Notes under the pieces: generated by a model
Told to the model about the DNA's origin: nothing
Database searches by the model: none
Seen by the model: the letters and a program-made list of their open reading frames with translations, nothing else
Translations under genes and position numbers: made by a program
Part shown: positions 8,186-16,533 of the stretch, in pieces
Layout: every line of letters begins with the position of its first letter
How positions within the stretch are numbered: position 1 is the first letter of the stretch
Source: CAG-632 sp963626805
GTDB lineage: Bacteria; Bacillota; Clostridia; Lachnospirales; Lachnospiraceae
Length of the DNA: 47,225 nt
Assembly: GCA_963626805.1 (NCBI GenBank)
Contig: CAVFXS010000038.1
Location: forward strand, 1-47,225
Direction: 5' to 3'

Positions 8186-8686
8186 ATGACAGTTAATATT
8201 GAGAATGAATATTTGTGTGAAATATCCATAGATTACCTTCATATCATTCATGATATCGTGGGTGCGGCAATCGATTATGTCGGTTGTCCGTATGATGTGG
8301 AGGTCAATGTACTTTTGACGGATAACGAGCAGATACAGGAGATCAACCGGGAGAACCGTCAGATTGATCGCCCGACCGATGTGCTCTCATTTCCTATGAT
8401 CGAGTTTGAGCATCCGGAAGAATTTGAAATCGTAGAGGATCATCCGGAGGATTACTTTAACAGTGATACCGGAGAGCTTCTGTTGGGGGATATTGTAATA
8501 TCCATGGATAAGGTATATGAGCAGGCAGAGGAATTCGGACATTCGCCGGAGCGTGAGCTTGCATTTCTGGTAGCACATAGTATGCTGCATCTGAGTGGTT
8601 ATGACCATGAAGAAGATGCGGAACGGGTTATCATGGAAGCAAAACAGGAAGAAATATTACAAAATAGGGGCTATACAAGAGATTAA
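8186..8686 (+). CDS. ybeY: Endoribonuclease YbeY, rRNA maturation factor
   Basis: The 166-residue protein carries the YbeY signature R-P-T-D-V-L-S-F-P (about 62-70) and the zinc-binding H-x-x-x-H-x-x-G-Y-D-H (about 130-141, H-S-M-L-H-L-S-G-Y-D-H). YbeY is a single-strand RNase needed for 16S rRNA 3' end processing and ribosome quality control. AGGAGG is 7 bp before the ATG. It follows phoH by 59 bp and shares its transcript by position. All catalytic residues are present. Confidence 0.96.
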   Translation: MTVNIENEYLCEISIDYLHIIHDIVGAAIDYVGCPYDVEVNVLLTDNEQIQEINRENRQIDRPTDVLSFPMIEFEHPEEFEIVEDHPEDYFNSDTGELLLGDIVISMDKVYEQAEEFGHSPERELAFLVAHSMLHLSGYDHEEDAERVIMEAKQEEILQNRGYTRD

Positions 8687-8717
8687 TCTCCTGGCCGGAA
8701 TGAAATGAGGTAGAAAG

Positions 8718-9788
8718 ATGAGAAGATTCATGAAAAAAACAGTTGCAGTCAGTGTAAGTGCCGTACTTGGTCTGTCAGTGTTAATGACCGGCTGCGGTAA
8801 GGAGGATGCGAGCACCGCATCTACCGCTGCAACAGAAGCAATGAGTTCTGCTACAGATATTGAGCTGGTAAACACGGAAGGTAAGGTACAGAGTGATCTG
8901 ACCGGTGAATGGGTAGATCCTGAGGTAAACCAGAACCGTCCGATCGCAATTATGATCAATAATATCGGAGAGGCAATGCCGCAGTCCGGAATCGGTCAGG
9001 CCGATGTGATCTATGAGATGGTTGTAGAGGGCGGAATCACCCGTCTGATGGCTGTTTTCTCTGATTACAGCGGACTGGAAAAGATCGGACCGGTAAGAAG
9101 TGCCAGACAATATTATGTTCGTGCGGCAGAGCAGCTGGATGCGATTTTCTGCCATATCGGAACTTCAACCCTTGCAGATAATGAGCTGGCAAGCAGTGGC
9201 CAGGATCATATGGACGGAATGTCTTCTCTGGGTAATTATTTTATCTATCGTGATAATTCCAGAGTGGCACCACATAATGCCTATACCTCTGAAGAGGGAT
9301 TAAATAAGGCTCTTGAAAATTCCGGATTTACCAGAACCCATAGCAGCAGCTATGAGCCGATGTTTACCTTTAATTCCAAGGTGAAAGATCTTGAGAACGG
9401 TTCCAGTGCGAAAAAGATCACGACCGCATTTAACGCAAATCGGGTTCCATGGTTTGAATATCATGAGGATGATCAGCAGTATTACCGTTTCCAGTATGGA
9501 GAGGAGCAGATTGATGATCAGACGAATGAACAGTTACATTTCCAGAATGTTCTGATCTTATTTGCGGAGACCTACTCTGCAGACGGCTATCTGATGGAGG
9601 TTAAGAATAATCAGTCCGGAGACGGATATTATGCAACAAACGGTAAATATATTCCGATCACCTGGAAGTATGAGAACGGAACCATCCATTACTATACGGA
9701 ATCCGGTGATAAGCTGTCCATGAATCCGGGCAAGACATGGATTACGTACTTTGATGCAGCAAATACTGCAGGAGTTACATTCGAATAG
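8718..9788 (+). CDS. DUF3048 lipoprotein (YerB-like)
   Basis: The 356-residue product has a lipoprotein signal: basic start, hydrophobic core, and lipobox L-M-T-G-C with Cys26 as the likely lipidated residue, followed by a Ser/Thr/Ala-rich linker. The rest is the DUF3048 region, with the typical R-P-I-A-I-M-I-N-N stretch near 73-81, P-Q-S-G-I-G-Q-A-D and I-G-P-V-R-S-A-R. Bacillus YerB is the best-known relative and its role is not settled. The protein should sit on the outer face of the membrane. AGGTAG lies ahead of the ATG. It is followed 10 bp later by cdd. Confidence 0.9.
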   Translation: MRRFMKKTVAVSVSAVLGLSVLMTGCGKEDASTASTAATEAMSSATDIELVNTEGKVQSDLTGEWVDPEVNQNRPIAIMINNIGEAMPQSGIGQADVIYEMVVEGGITRLMAVFSDYSGLEKIGPVRSARQYYVRAAEQLDAIFCHIGTSTLADNELASSGQDHMDGMSSLGNYFIYRDNSRVAPHNAYTSEEGLNKALENSGFTRTHSSSYEPMFTFNSKVKDLENGSSAKKITTAFNANRVPWFEYHEDDQQYYRFQYGEEQIDDQTNEQLHFQNVLILFAETYSADGYLMEVKNNQSGDGYYATNGKYIPITWKYENGTIHYYTESGDKLSMNPGKTWITYFDAANTAGVTFE

Positions 9789-9798
9789 GAGAGGTCTT

Positions 9799-10191
9799 AT
9801 GACAAATGAGACATTGATCGGGCACGCAAAGCAGGCGATGGAACGGGCATATGCACCATATTCCGGCTTTCAGGTCGGTGCGGCATTGCTGACGAAGGAT
9901 GGACAGGTGTTCTATGGCTGTAACATAGAGAATGCATCGTATGGTGCTACCAATTGTGCGGAGCGTACCGTGATTTTTAAGGCTGTTTCGGAAGGACAGC
10001 GGGAATTTGATAAGATTGCAGTTGTCTGCAGTGAAAATAGGAAGGCATATCCCTGTGGAATATGCCTTCAAGTAATGTCTGAGTTTATGCCGGACGGAAT
10101 CGTTTTGCTGGAGGATTCGGATGGAATCGAAGAATTGACAGTGAGGGAATTGTTGCCTGCTGCATTTCAGCTGAAAAATAATCGGATGTAA
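9799..10191 (+). CDS. cdd: Cytidine deaminase
   Basis: The 130-residue enzyme turns cytidine and deoxycytidine into uridine forms in pyrimidine salvage. The zinc site is complete: C-A-E (Cys53, with Glu55 as proton shuttle) and P-C-G-I-C (Cys86, Cys89). A-Y-A-P-Y-S-G-F near 18-24 and G-C-N-I-E-N-A-S near 40-47 form the substrate pocket. The short tetrameric form is typical of Firmicutes. The ATG at 9799 has AGGAGAGG before it; a longer frame upstream overlaps the DUF3048 gene and is rejected. Secure. Confidence 0.97.
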   Translation: MTNETLIGHAKQAMERAYAPYSGFQVGAALLTKDGQVFYGCNIENASYGATNCAERTVIFKAVSEGQREFDKIAVVCSENRKAYPCGICLQVMSEFMPDGIVLLEDSDGIEELTVRELLPAAFQLKNNRM

Positions 10192-10229
10192 GAAAATCCC
10201 ATACAGAGTAGTTTAAGGAGATAACAGAT

Positions 10230-11897
10230 ATGAGTAACTCAAAGAGCAGCCGTCAGAATAATTTCCTGATTCAGGGCGGCATTCTTGCCATTGCCGGAAT
10301 CGTTGTCCGGATCATCGGCATGATATACAGAATTCCGCTTACCCACATTATTGGAGACCGAGGGAACAGCTTATATGACAGTGCATATTCCGTGTACAGT
10401 ATTATATTGATCATTTCCTCCTATAGCCTTCCGGTGGCTATTTCCAAAATGCTTGCGGCCAAAAATTCCAAAAAGGAATATGTTAATTCAGAGCGGATTT
10501 TTAAATGTTCTTTGATTTATGCAGTGATTGTAGGACTGATTGCCGCTGTTTTCTGCTATGTGGCAGCACCGATCCTTGTAAAATCCGAGGCGGCGGTTCC
10601 GGTTCTTCGGGTGCTTGCACCGGTGATCTTTTTTTCAGCGATATTAGGAACCTTCCGTGGATTGTTTCAGGGACAGGGAACCATGATCCCGACCTCGATT
10701 TCACAGATTTTTGAGCAGATCTTTAATGCGATCGTCAGTGTATTGGCAGCGTATCTGCTGGTTCGACCATACATGACAGAGGATCCGGAGGATGTACTTC
10801 CGTCCAGAGGCGCTATGGGAAGTACACTGGGAACCGGTGCCGGTGTGGTTGCCGGACTGGCTTTTGTTGTCCTGATTTATTTCATGTATCGTCCGTCTAT
10901 GAAGAAAAAGGTACGATGCGGACAGAAGGCATCGATTGATTCTTATTCGGATATCTTTAAAATGATCGTGCTGACCGTAACCCCGATGGTGTTAAGTGCA
11001 GCTCTTTATAACGTGAGTCCGTTTATTGACAATTATATGATTTATGCGGTCATGGAGAAGTTAGGTTATCAGCAGGTGGATATCCAGTCTATGCACGGAA
11101 TCTATACAGGCAAGTATCTGTTGCTTGTGAATATTCCGGTAGCCATGGCAAATGCGTTATCCTCCGCGATGCTTCCGAATATTGCAGCTGCCAAATCTCA
11201 GGGCGATTACAGCGGTATTCAGCGAAAGGCAAGTCTTGCGATCAAGGTTACAATGCTGATTGCGATTCCGTGCACCTTTGGTATGGCAGTGCTCGGTGGT
11301 TCTGCCATCCAGCTGATCTTCGGCACCAGTACCCGGTATCCGGAGTTGGCAGGGGATCTGATGCTTTATGGTAGCTCCTTTGTCTTCTTCTTTGCTTTAT
11401 CGACGATTACCAATGCCATTCTTCAGGCTACGGATTATCTGCGGCTGCCGGTTATCCATTCGGCAATTGCGCTGGTCATCCATACCATTCTGGCATTTAT
11501 CCTGATGTATGTATTTGATATGAAGGTCTGGGGACTTATGATTGCCACGGTTGTTTTTGCGGTTGTTCTGTGTGTGATGAATCTGATTTCCATGTACAGA
11601 AGACTGGACTTCCGGCTGGAATTCAAGAAGATCTTCCTGATCCCGGGGGTTGCTGCAGTCTTTATGGCACTGATCTGCTGGGCTGTTTATTATATTATCA
11701 ATCATTTCTTAAACAGTAATGCGATTGCCTTCTTAGGTGCCTTTGCACTTGGAATTCTGACCTATTTTGTGGCATTGTTCCTGTTTAACGGAATTACGGA
11801 AGAGGAGCTGCTTAGTATGCCGAAGGGACATACGATGGTAAGGATTGCAAAGAAGCTGCATCTGCTCCATGATATGGATATAAATGAAGAAGACTAG
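10230..11897 (+). CDS. MurJ/SpoVB-type polysaccharide or lipid flippase (YtgP-like)
   Basis: The 555-residue protein has about 14 hydrophobic segments and the MOP/MATE-fold start G-G-I-L-A-I-A-G-I-V-V-R-I-I-G-M-I-Y-R followed by a conserved Y-D-S-A-Y-S-V-Y. This is the SpoVB/YtgP branch, whose members move lipid-linked wall precursors such as lipid II across the membrane. Which precursor cannot be read from sequence; it could serve growth or the spore cortex. AAGGAG stands before the ATG. The neighbour downstream is a BofC-like protein, which would fit a spore envelope role, but this is inference. Confidence 0.88.
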   Translation: MSNSKSSRQNNFLIQGGILAIAGIVVRIIGMIYRIPLTHIIGDRGNSLYDSAYSVYSIILIISSYSLPVAISKMLAAKNSKKEYVNSERIFKCSLIYAVIVGLIAAVFCYVAAPILVKSEAAVPVLRVLAPVIFFSAILGTFRGLFQGQGTMIPTSISQIFEQIFNAIVSVLAAYLLVRPYMTEDPEDVLPSRGAMGSTLGTGAGVVAGLAFVVLIYFMYRPSMKKKVRCGQKASIDSYSDIFKMIVLTVTPMVLSAALYNVSPFIDNYMIYAVMEKLGYQQVDIQSMHGIYTGKYLLLVNIPVAMANALSSAMLPNIAAAKSQGDYSGIQRKASLAIKVTMLIAIPCTFGMAVLGGSAIQLIFGTSTRYPELAGDLMLYGSSFVFFFALSTITNAILQATDYLRLPVIHSAIALVIHTILAFILMYVFDMKVWGLMIATVVFAVVLCVMNLISMYRRLDFRLEFKKIFLIPGVAAVFMALICWAVYYIINHFLNSNAIAFLGAFALGILTYFVALFLFNGITEEELLSMPKGHTMVRIAKKLHLLHDMDINEED

Positions 11898-11957
11898 AGA
11901 TATTTAACGGTATAGATTGCCGAAACCTGGAAATAATCTTTTCAGGAGGGAATCTAT

Positions 11958-12551
11958 ATGTGGAAGAAATTAATTTTAGGAACCGGTATTTGTCTGCTGG
12001 CTCTGATCATAGGATATCAGATCAGTTTTTTCAGGCAGTGTAAGCAACAGGCAGACAGACGTTCCGATTCTGATATATCATCCAGTGTTCCGGTAGACCA
12101 AAAGGCGGATCGGGTGACAAGAGATACCTGTATTATCATGGAAAGCTATGATGCATCCGGTGCTTTGATCGAGCGGACAGAGTGCAGTCCCGGTGCAGAG
12201 CTGATGGGGAATAACCGGCTGGATATGTTGATTTATGCCAAGGAATACCGGGAGCATGCATCGGATACCGAGAAAAAGCAGGGACTGGAGCGTATGGTTC
12301 TGGAGTCCTTTTCTCCGGAGCAGGTTACCCTGGCCAAATATTATGGGGAACCACCGGAAGAGCAGGGGTATATACTGGCAGTAAAAGATAATGCAGTGAT
12401 TGTATATACGGTTGACAGGGAAACGGTTTATGAATATACCAATATTGAACTGTGGATGCTGCCACAGGAGATACAGTCAGAGCTGGTAGGAGGAATCCGT
12501 GTGGAAAACGAACGGGAGCTTTTTGATTTTCTGCAGACGTATTCCAGCTGA
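11958..12551 (+). CDS. Membrane-anchored protein, possibly BofC-like
   Basis: The 197-residue protein has one N-terminal membrane segment (about 5-24), an external linker rich in Ser/Asp, and a C-terminal domain with K-Y-Y-G-E-P-P, I-L-A-V-K-D-N-A-V-I-V-Y and a closing D-F-L-Q-T-Y-S-S. That last domain recalls the C-terminal domain of BofC, a forespore protein that regulates SpoIVB, but similarity is by eye only. CCTGGAAA (11926-11933) and TTTTCAGG (11939-11946) form a hairpin that overlaps the ribosome site AGGAGG. Existence as a gene is sure, the family call is tentative. Confidence 0.7.
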   Translation: MWKKLILGTGICLLALIIGYQISFFRQCKQQADRRSDSDISSSVPVDQKADRVTRDTCIIMESYDASGALIERTECSPGAELMGNNRLDMLIYAKEYREHASDTEKKQGLERMVLESFSPEQVTLAKYYGEPPEEQGYILAVKDNAVIVYTVDRETVYEYTNIELWMLPQEIQSELVGGIRVENERELFDFLQTYSS

Positions 12552-12571
12552 AACAGCAGAAAGGATACTAG

Positions 12572-13810
12572 ATGGAAGAGGTAGTGATTATCGGAGCCGG
12601 TGCATCCGGGCTTGCATGCGGGATTGAACTGGGACGACGTGGAATTTCCTATCTGATTCTGGAGGGAAAAGAAAAGGCAGGTAAGAAGATTTATGCATCC
12701 GGAAACGGTAAGTGTAATCTGGCAAATCGCAACATCAGTGCCGATAAATATCATTCTATGGGAGCTTCCGGATATGAACAGATCCGGTCTGTCGTTCCGG
12801 AAACCGCCGCAGTCTCAGTGGAGCAGTTTTTTCGCGAGATCGGCATTCTGTTCACGGAACGAAACGGTTATCTGTATCCTCATTCTGAGCAGGCGGGTGC
12901 TGTCGTTCATGCTATGGAACAGACAGTAGCAGGACTGGGTGGACGTATCCAATGCGATACCTATGTAACATCTGTAGAATGGAATAAAAAACGGAATTGC
13001 TTTCAGATTTATACGAACGAAGAACGATATCAATGCAGAAAGCTGGTACTCGCCACCGGAGGCGCTGCATCTCCGCAGCACGGCAGTGATGGATCCGGAT
13101 ATAAGCTGGCCGTACAGCTTGGACATTCCGTAACACCGTGCCTTCCATCCCTGTGCGGGTTAAAGGTACAGGCATCCGGTTTTCAGAAGCTGCAGGGCAT
13201 TCGTGCCAAGGGGCAGGCATCCCTTTTGATCGACGGTCAGCGAATTGCAGTCGAAAGTGGTGAAATACAGTTTACACAGTACGGACTTTCCGGGATTGCT
13301 GTATTTAATCTGTCCAGATATGTGGGACCGGCATTACATAAGCGAAAGCAGGTGCGGATCGATCTGGATTTATGTGTGGAACTATCGGAGCGGGAGCTTT
13401 TGGCACTGCTTAAACAGGCCAGACAGATATTCGAATACCGCAATATCGGTTCGGTTTTGTCTGGTATTATTCCGGAGAAGCTGGCACGTTATGTGTTGAA
13501 ATATCAGGGAATTTCAGAAGAAACGGAAATCCGTCATTTAAAACCGGAGGACAGGAACCGGCTGATCCGGATGATTAAAAGCTTTCCGGCAGATATTACA
13601 GGTACCAATACTCTGGAACAGGCCCAGGTGACAGCGGGTGGTATTCCGTTGTCAGAAATAGATCTGGATACGATGGAATCAAAGGTTTGTCCCGGTTGTT
13701 ATCTGACAGGTGAGCTGATAGATGTGGATGGCTGTTGTGGTGGCTACAATCTGATGTGGGCATGGGAAAGCGGAAGAAGGGCAGGACAGAGTATAAATGA
13801 TACGAATTAA
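12572..13810 (+). CDS. NAD(P)/FAD-dependent oxidoreductase, HI0933/YhiN family
   Basis: The 412-residue flavoprotein starts with an FAD-binding Rossmann motif G-A-G-A-S-G-L-A-C-G (about 7-16) and has the family motif G-N-G-K-C-N-L-A-N near 46-54. The closing region Y-L-T-G-E-L-I-D-V-D-G-C-C-G-G-Y-N-L is the usual second FAD contact. Members include BaiN and enzymes annotated as aminoacetone oxidases; the natural substrate is mostly unknown. It overlaps the next oxidoreductase gene by 14 bp, so the two are surely co-transcribed. Family secure, reaction unknown. Confidence 0.88.
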   Translation: MEEVVIIGAGASGLACGIELGRRGISYLILEGKEKAGKKIYASGNGKCNLANRNISADKYHSMGASGYEQIRSVVPETAAVSVEQFFREIGILFTERNGYLYPHSEQAGAVVHAMEQTVAGLGGRIQCDTYVTSVEWNKKRNCFQIYTNEERYQCRKLVLATGGAASPQHGSDGSGYKLAVQLGHSVTPCLPSLCGLKVQASGFQKLQGIRAKGQASLLIDGQRIAVESGEIQFTQYGLSGIAVFNLSRYVGPALHKRKQVRIDLDLCVELSERELLALLKQARQIFEYRNIGSVLSGIIPEKLARYVLKYQGISEETEIRHLKPEDRNRLIRMIKSFPADITGTNTLEQAQVTAGGIPLSEIDLDTMESKVCPGCYLTGELIDVDGCCGGYNLMWAWESGRRAGQSINDTN

Positions 13811-15437
13811 TCAGATCAAATTACCGGTTCAGCATACGGAGCAGGATCTGGAGAAAGCAATCTGCAAGGTGCTGCGAAACCGGAAAATAAAAACATATAC
13901 GATTATAAAGCAGTCTCTGGATGCGAGGGATAAACAGAAGCTGCATTACAGCTATTCTGTGGAAATTCCGGAAACCGGATTCACGCAGCAGGAAATCCGG
14001 AAATTGCTAAACAATAAAAACATTATGTTAACATCTGGTAAAAAATATGATTTCTCTGCTCAGATTCTGCATGCCTCTATAGAGGATAAATCTGCATTAC
14101 AACATCCACCGATCATCGTCGGTACCGGACCGGCAGGATTATTTTGCGGATATCAGCTTGCAAAGGCCGGATATCATCCGATCCTGTTAGAACGCGGTAT
14201 GGATGTGGAGCATCGGGTTCGGGAAATCCAGTCCTTTTGGGATGGCGATGCCTTAAATCCGGACTGTAATGTACAGTTTGGGGAAGGTGGTGCCGGAACC
14301 TTTTCGGACGGTAAGCTGAATACAATGATCCATGACAAGACCGGTCGGATTGGGGAGGTGCTCCGTACCTTTGTGAGCTTTGGGGCACCGGAGGATATTT
14401 TATATGTAAACAAACCGCATATCGGAACGGATCGGTTGCGGGATGTTGTTAAAAATATGAGAAATGAGATCATTCGTCTGGGAGGACAGGTATTGTTTCA
14501 GACCTGTCTGACGGATATAGCGTTTGAGAAGGCTACTGCCGATGCAGACAGAGTTTGTTCCGTTACAGTAAAGGATGCACAGGGCATGCATGCGATTCCG
14601 TGTGACTGTCTTGTTCTGGCAATCGGACATAGTGCAAGAGATACCTTTGAAATGCTGCAGCAGCGGGCATTTCGGATAAGTCCGAAGGCATTTGCGGTCG
14701 GACTCCGGATCGAGCACCCGGCTGAAATGATTCAGCGTGCACAATATGGAGATTCTCCGGAAGCAAAGCTTCTTCCGGCTGCAGATTATAAGCTGACCCA
14801 TCAGACCGAAGAGGGCAGGGTGGTATATTCCTTCTGCATGTGCCCGGGCGGACATATTGTAAACGCATCCTCAGAGCCGGGGATGACTGCAGTAAACGGT
14901 ATGAGCTATCGTGCCAGGAATGCCAGAAATTCCAACAGTGCGATTGTTGTAAATGTGACGCCGGAAGATTTCGACGGAACGGGACCGTTAGCCGGCATGG
15001 AGTTTCAGCGTTACTGGGAGCGGGCGGCCTATCAGGCGGGAAACGGAAGGGTACCGCTGCAGTTATTCGGGGATTATAAAAGAAACCGGATATCGACCGC
15101 CTGTGGTACGGTTATCCCGGATATCAAGGGGCAATACGCATTTGCAAATTTAAATGACTGTTTGCCTAAGTTTGTGAATAATGCTATAATAAAGGGCGTT
15201 ATGGCTTTTGATCACCGGATACCGGGCTTTGCATCGGATGATGCGGTTCTCTGCGGTATTGAAAGCCGGACATCATCTCCGGTCAGAATCGAACGGAATG
15301 AAGCATTTTACAGTAATTATAAAGGAGTTTATCCATGTGGTGAGGGGGCCGGATATGCCGGTGGAATTACCTCTGCCGCAGTGGATGGAATAAAGGTTGC
15401 AGAAGCGATAGCGGTTCATACAGGGCCTTCCCTGTAA
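13797..15437 (+). CDS. FAD-dependent dehydrogenase of the COG2509 type
   Basis: The 546-residue protein has an N-terminal domain of about 95 residues before the FAD motif G-T-G-P-A-G-L-F-C-G-Y-Q-L-A (about 107-120). The G-E-G-G-A-G-T-F-S-D-G-K-L motif near 162-174 and a C-terminal G-E-G-A-G-Y-A-G-G-I-T-S-A-A are diagnostic of this uncharacterised flavoprotein family. It starts inside the last codons of the preceding flavoprotein gene and ends just ahead of proB. No substrate can be suggested; the pairing with the HI0933-type gene is common in Clostridia. Confidence 0.87.
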   Translation: MIRINQIKLPVQHTEQDLEKAICKVLRNRKIKTYTIIKQSLDARDKQKLHYSYSVEIPETGFTQQEIRKLLNNKNIMLTSGKKYDFSAQILHASIEDKSALQHPPIIVGTGPAGLFCGYQLAKAGYHPILLERGMDVEHRVREIQSFWDGDALNPDCNVQFGEGGAGTFSDGKLNTMIHDKTGRIGEVLRTFVSFGAPEDILYVNKPHIGTDRLRDVVKNMRNEIIRLGGQVLFQTCLTDIAFEKATADADRVCSVTVKDAQGMHAIPCDCLVLAIGHSARDTFEMLQQRAFRISPKAFAVGLRIEHPAEMIQRAQYGDSPEAKLLPAADYKLTHQTEEGRVVYSFCMCPGGHIVNASSEPGMTAVNGMSYRARNARNSNSAIVVNVTPEDFDGTGPLAGMEFQRYWERAAYQAGNGRVPLQLFGDYKRNRISTACGTVIPDIKGQYAFANLNDCLPKFVNNAIIKGVMAFDHRIPGFASDDAVLCGIESRTSSPVRIERNEAFYSNYKGVYPCGEGAGYAGGITSAAVDGIKVAEAIAVHTGPSL

Positions 15438-15460
15438 TGAGGTTTGAAAAGGAGTCAGGA

Positions 15461-16309
15461 ATGAGCAGGATTCGGGAAGAACTGGCGAGAAAGAACCGGA
15501 TTGTTGTTAAGATCGGTTCATCTTCGCTGGTACATAGTAATACACAGAATTTGGATTATGTAAAGCTGGAAAAGCTGGTACGATTTTTATGCGATTTAAG
15601 AAATCAGGGAAAGGATGTGATTCTGGTATCCTCCGGTGCAATCGGTGTCGGAGCCAAGGCACTCGGATTATTTGAACGACCGAAAACCACCTCCATGAAG
15701 CAGGCCTGTGCCGCAGTCGGACAGGGGCAGCTGATGATGGTATATCAGAAGCTGTTTTCAGAATATCATCAGGGTTCTGCACAGGTATTGCTGACGTTTG
15801 ATGTTATTACTTCAGAGGAACGCCGCCGTAATTCTGTCAATACGTTTAATGAGTTATTGCAGCTTGGCATTATTCCGGTTGTAAATGAGAATGATACCGT
15901 TGCGACAGAAGAGATTGAGTTCGGTGATAATGATACCCTGTCTGCAATTGTAGCGGCACTGGTGAAGGCAGACTGCCTGATCCTGATGTCGGATATTGAC
16001 GGTCTTTATACAGACGATCCTCATTACAATAAGGATGCGGTTCTGATCTCAGAGGTGGATGAGATCACAGATGAGCTGCGTGCCATGGGAAAAGGGGTTT
16101 CTACCAATCTCGGAACCGGTGGAATGGCAACCAAGATAACAGCGGCAACGATCGCAACCGCAGTCGGCGCCGATATGGTAATTCTGAACGGAGAGGATAT
16201 CGGGATCCTTTCGGATCTGTTTCAGGGAAAAGATGTGGGAACTATTTTCCATGCACATCCGGAGCATCCGTTTAAGCTGGAAAATTATCTGAAGGAGGTT
16301 CATCAATGA
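15461..16309 (+). CDS. proB: Glutamate 5-kinase, short form without PUA domain
   Basis: The 282-residue enzyme phosphorylates glutamate at the gamma position, the first step of proline synthesis. It is an amino-acid-kinase fold: K-I-G-S-S-S-L near 19-25, V-S-S-G-A-I-G-V-G near 60-68, N-E-N-D-T-V near 140-145 and G-T-G-G-M-A-T-K near 218-225. The C-terminal PUA domain of the E. coli enzyme is absent. The ATG at 15461 has AAAGGAG 6 bp before it; an ATG at 15437 overlaps the previous stop and lacks a site. Its partner ProA is encoded in the fused gene two frames downstream. Confidence 0.94.
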   Translation: MSRIREELARKNRIVVKIGSSSLVHSNTQNLDYVKLEKLVRFLCDLRNQGKDVILVSSGAIGVGAKALGLFERPKTTSMKQACAAVGQGQLMMVYQKLFSEYHQGSAQVLLTFDVITSEERRRNSVNTFNELLQLGIIPVVNENDTVATEEIEFGDNDTLSAIVAALVKADCLILMSDIDGLYTDDPHYNKDAVLISEVDEITDELRAMGKGVSTNLGTGGMATKITAATIATAVGADMVILNGEDIGILSDLFQGKDVGTIFHAHPEHPFKLENYLKEVHQ

Positions 16310-16533
16310 CCGAAGAGAAAGTTGCAAGAATCAATGAACTATATCATAAATCAAAAACCGCAGAAGGACTGACAGAAACTGAGAAGAAGGAACAGGCAAA
16401 GCTTCGTCAGGAGTATCTGCAGGCAATCCGGAAGAATGTGAAACGGACCCTGGACAATACGGTTGTGGAGTATCCGGATGGCACAATTAAGAATTTAAAG
16501 GAAGTTGGTGGCTCTTATGCAATCGACAAATAA
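16306..16533 (+). CDS. DUF896 family protein (YnzC-like)
   Basis: A 75-residue helical protein with the family pattern R-I-N-E-L-Y-H-K-S-K near its start, E-K-K-E-Q-A-K-L-R-Q-E-Y-L in the middle and R-K-N-V-K-R-T-L-D-N. YnzC of Bacillus is a two-helix protein of unknown role. The start overlaps the proB stop by 4 bases and AAGGAGG stands 8 bp ahead; the end overlaps the next gene. It is therefore embedded in the proline operon between proB and the proA fusion. Function unknown. Confidence 0.92.
   Translation: MTEEKVARINELYHKSKTAEGLTETEKKEQAKLRQEYLQAIRKNVKRTLDNTVVEYPDGTIKNLKEVGGSYAIDK

Noticed and set aside
15437..15460. Earlier start for proB at 15437
   Set aside because: It overlaps the previous stop without a ribosome site, while AAAGGAG stands before the ATG at 15461.
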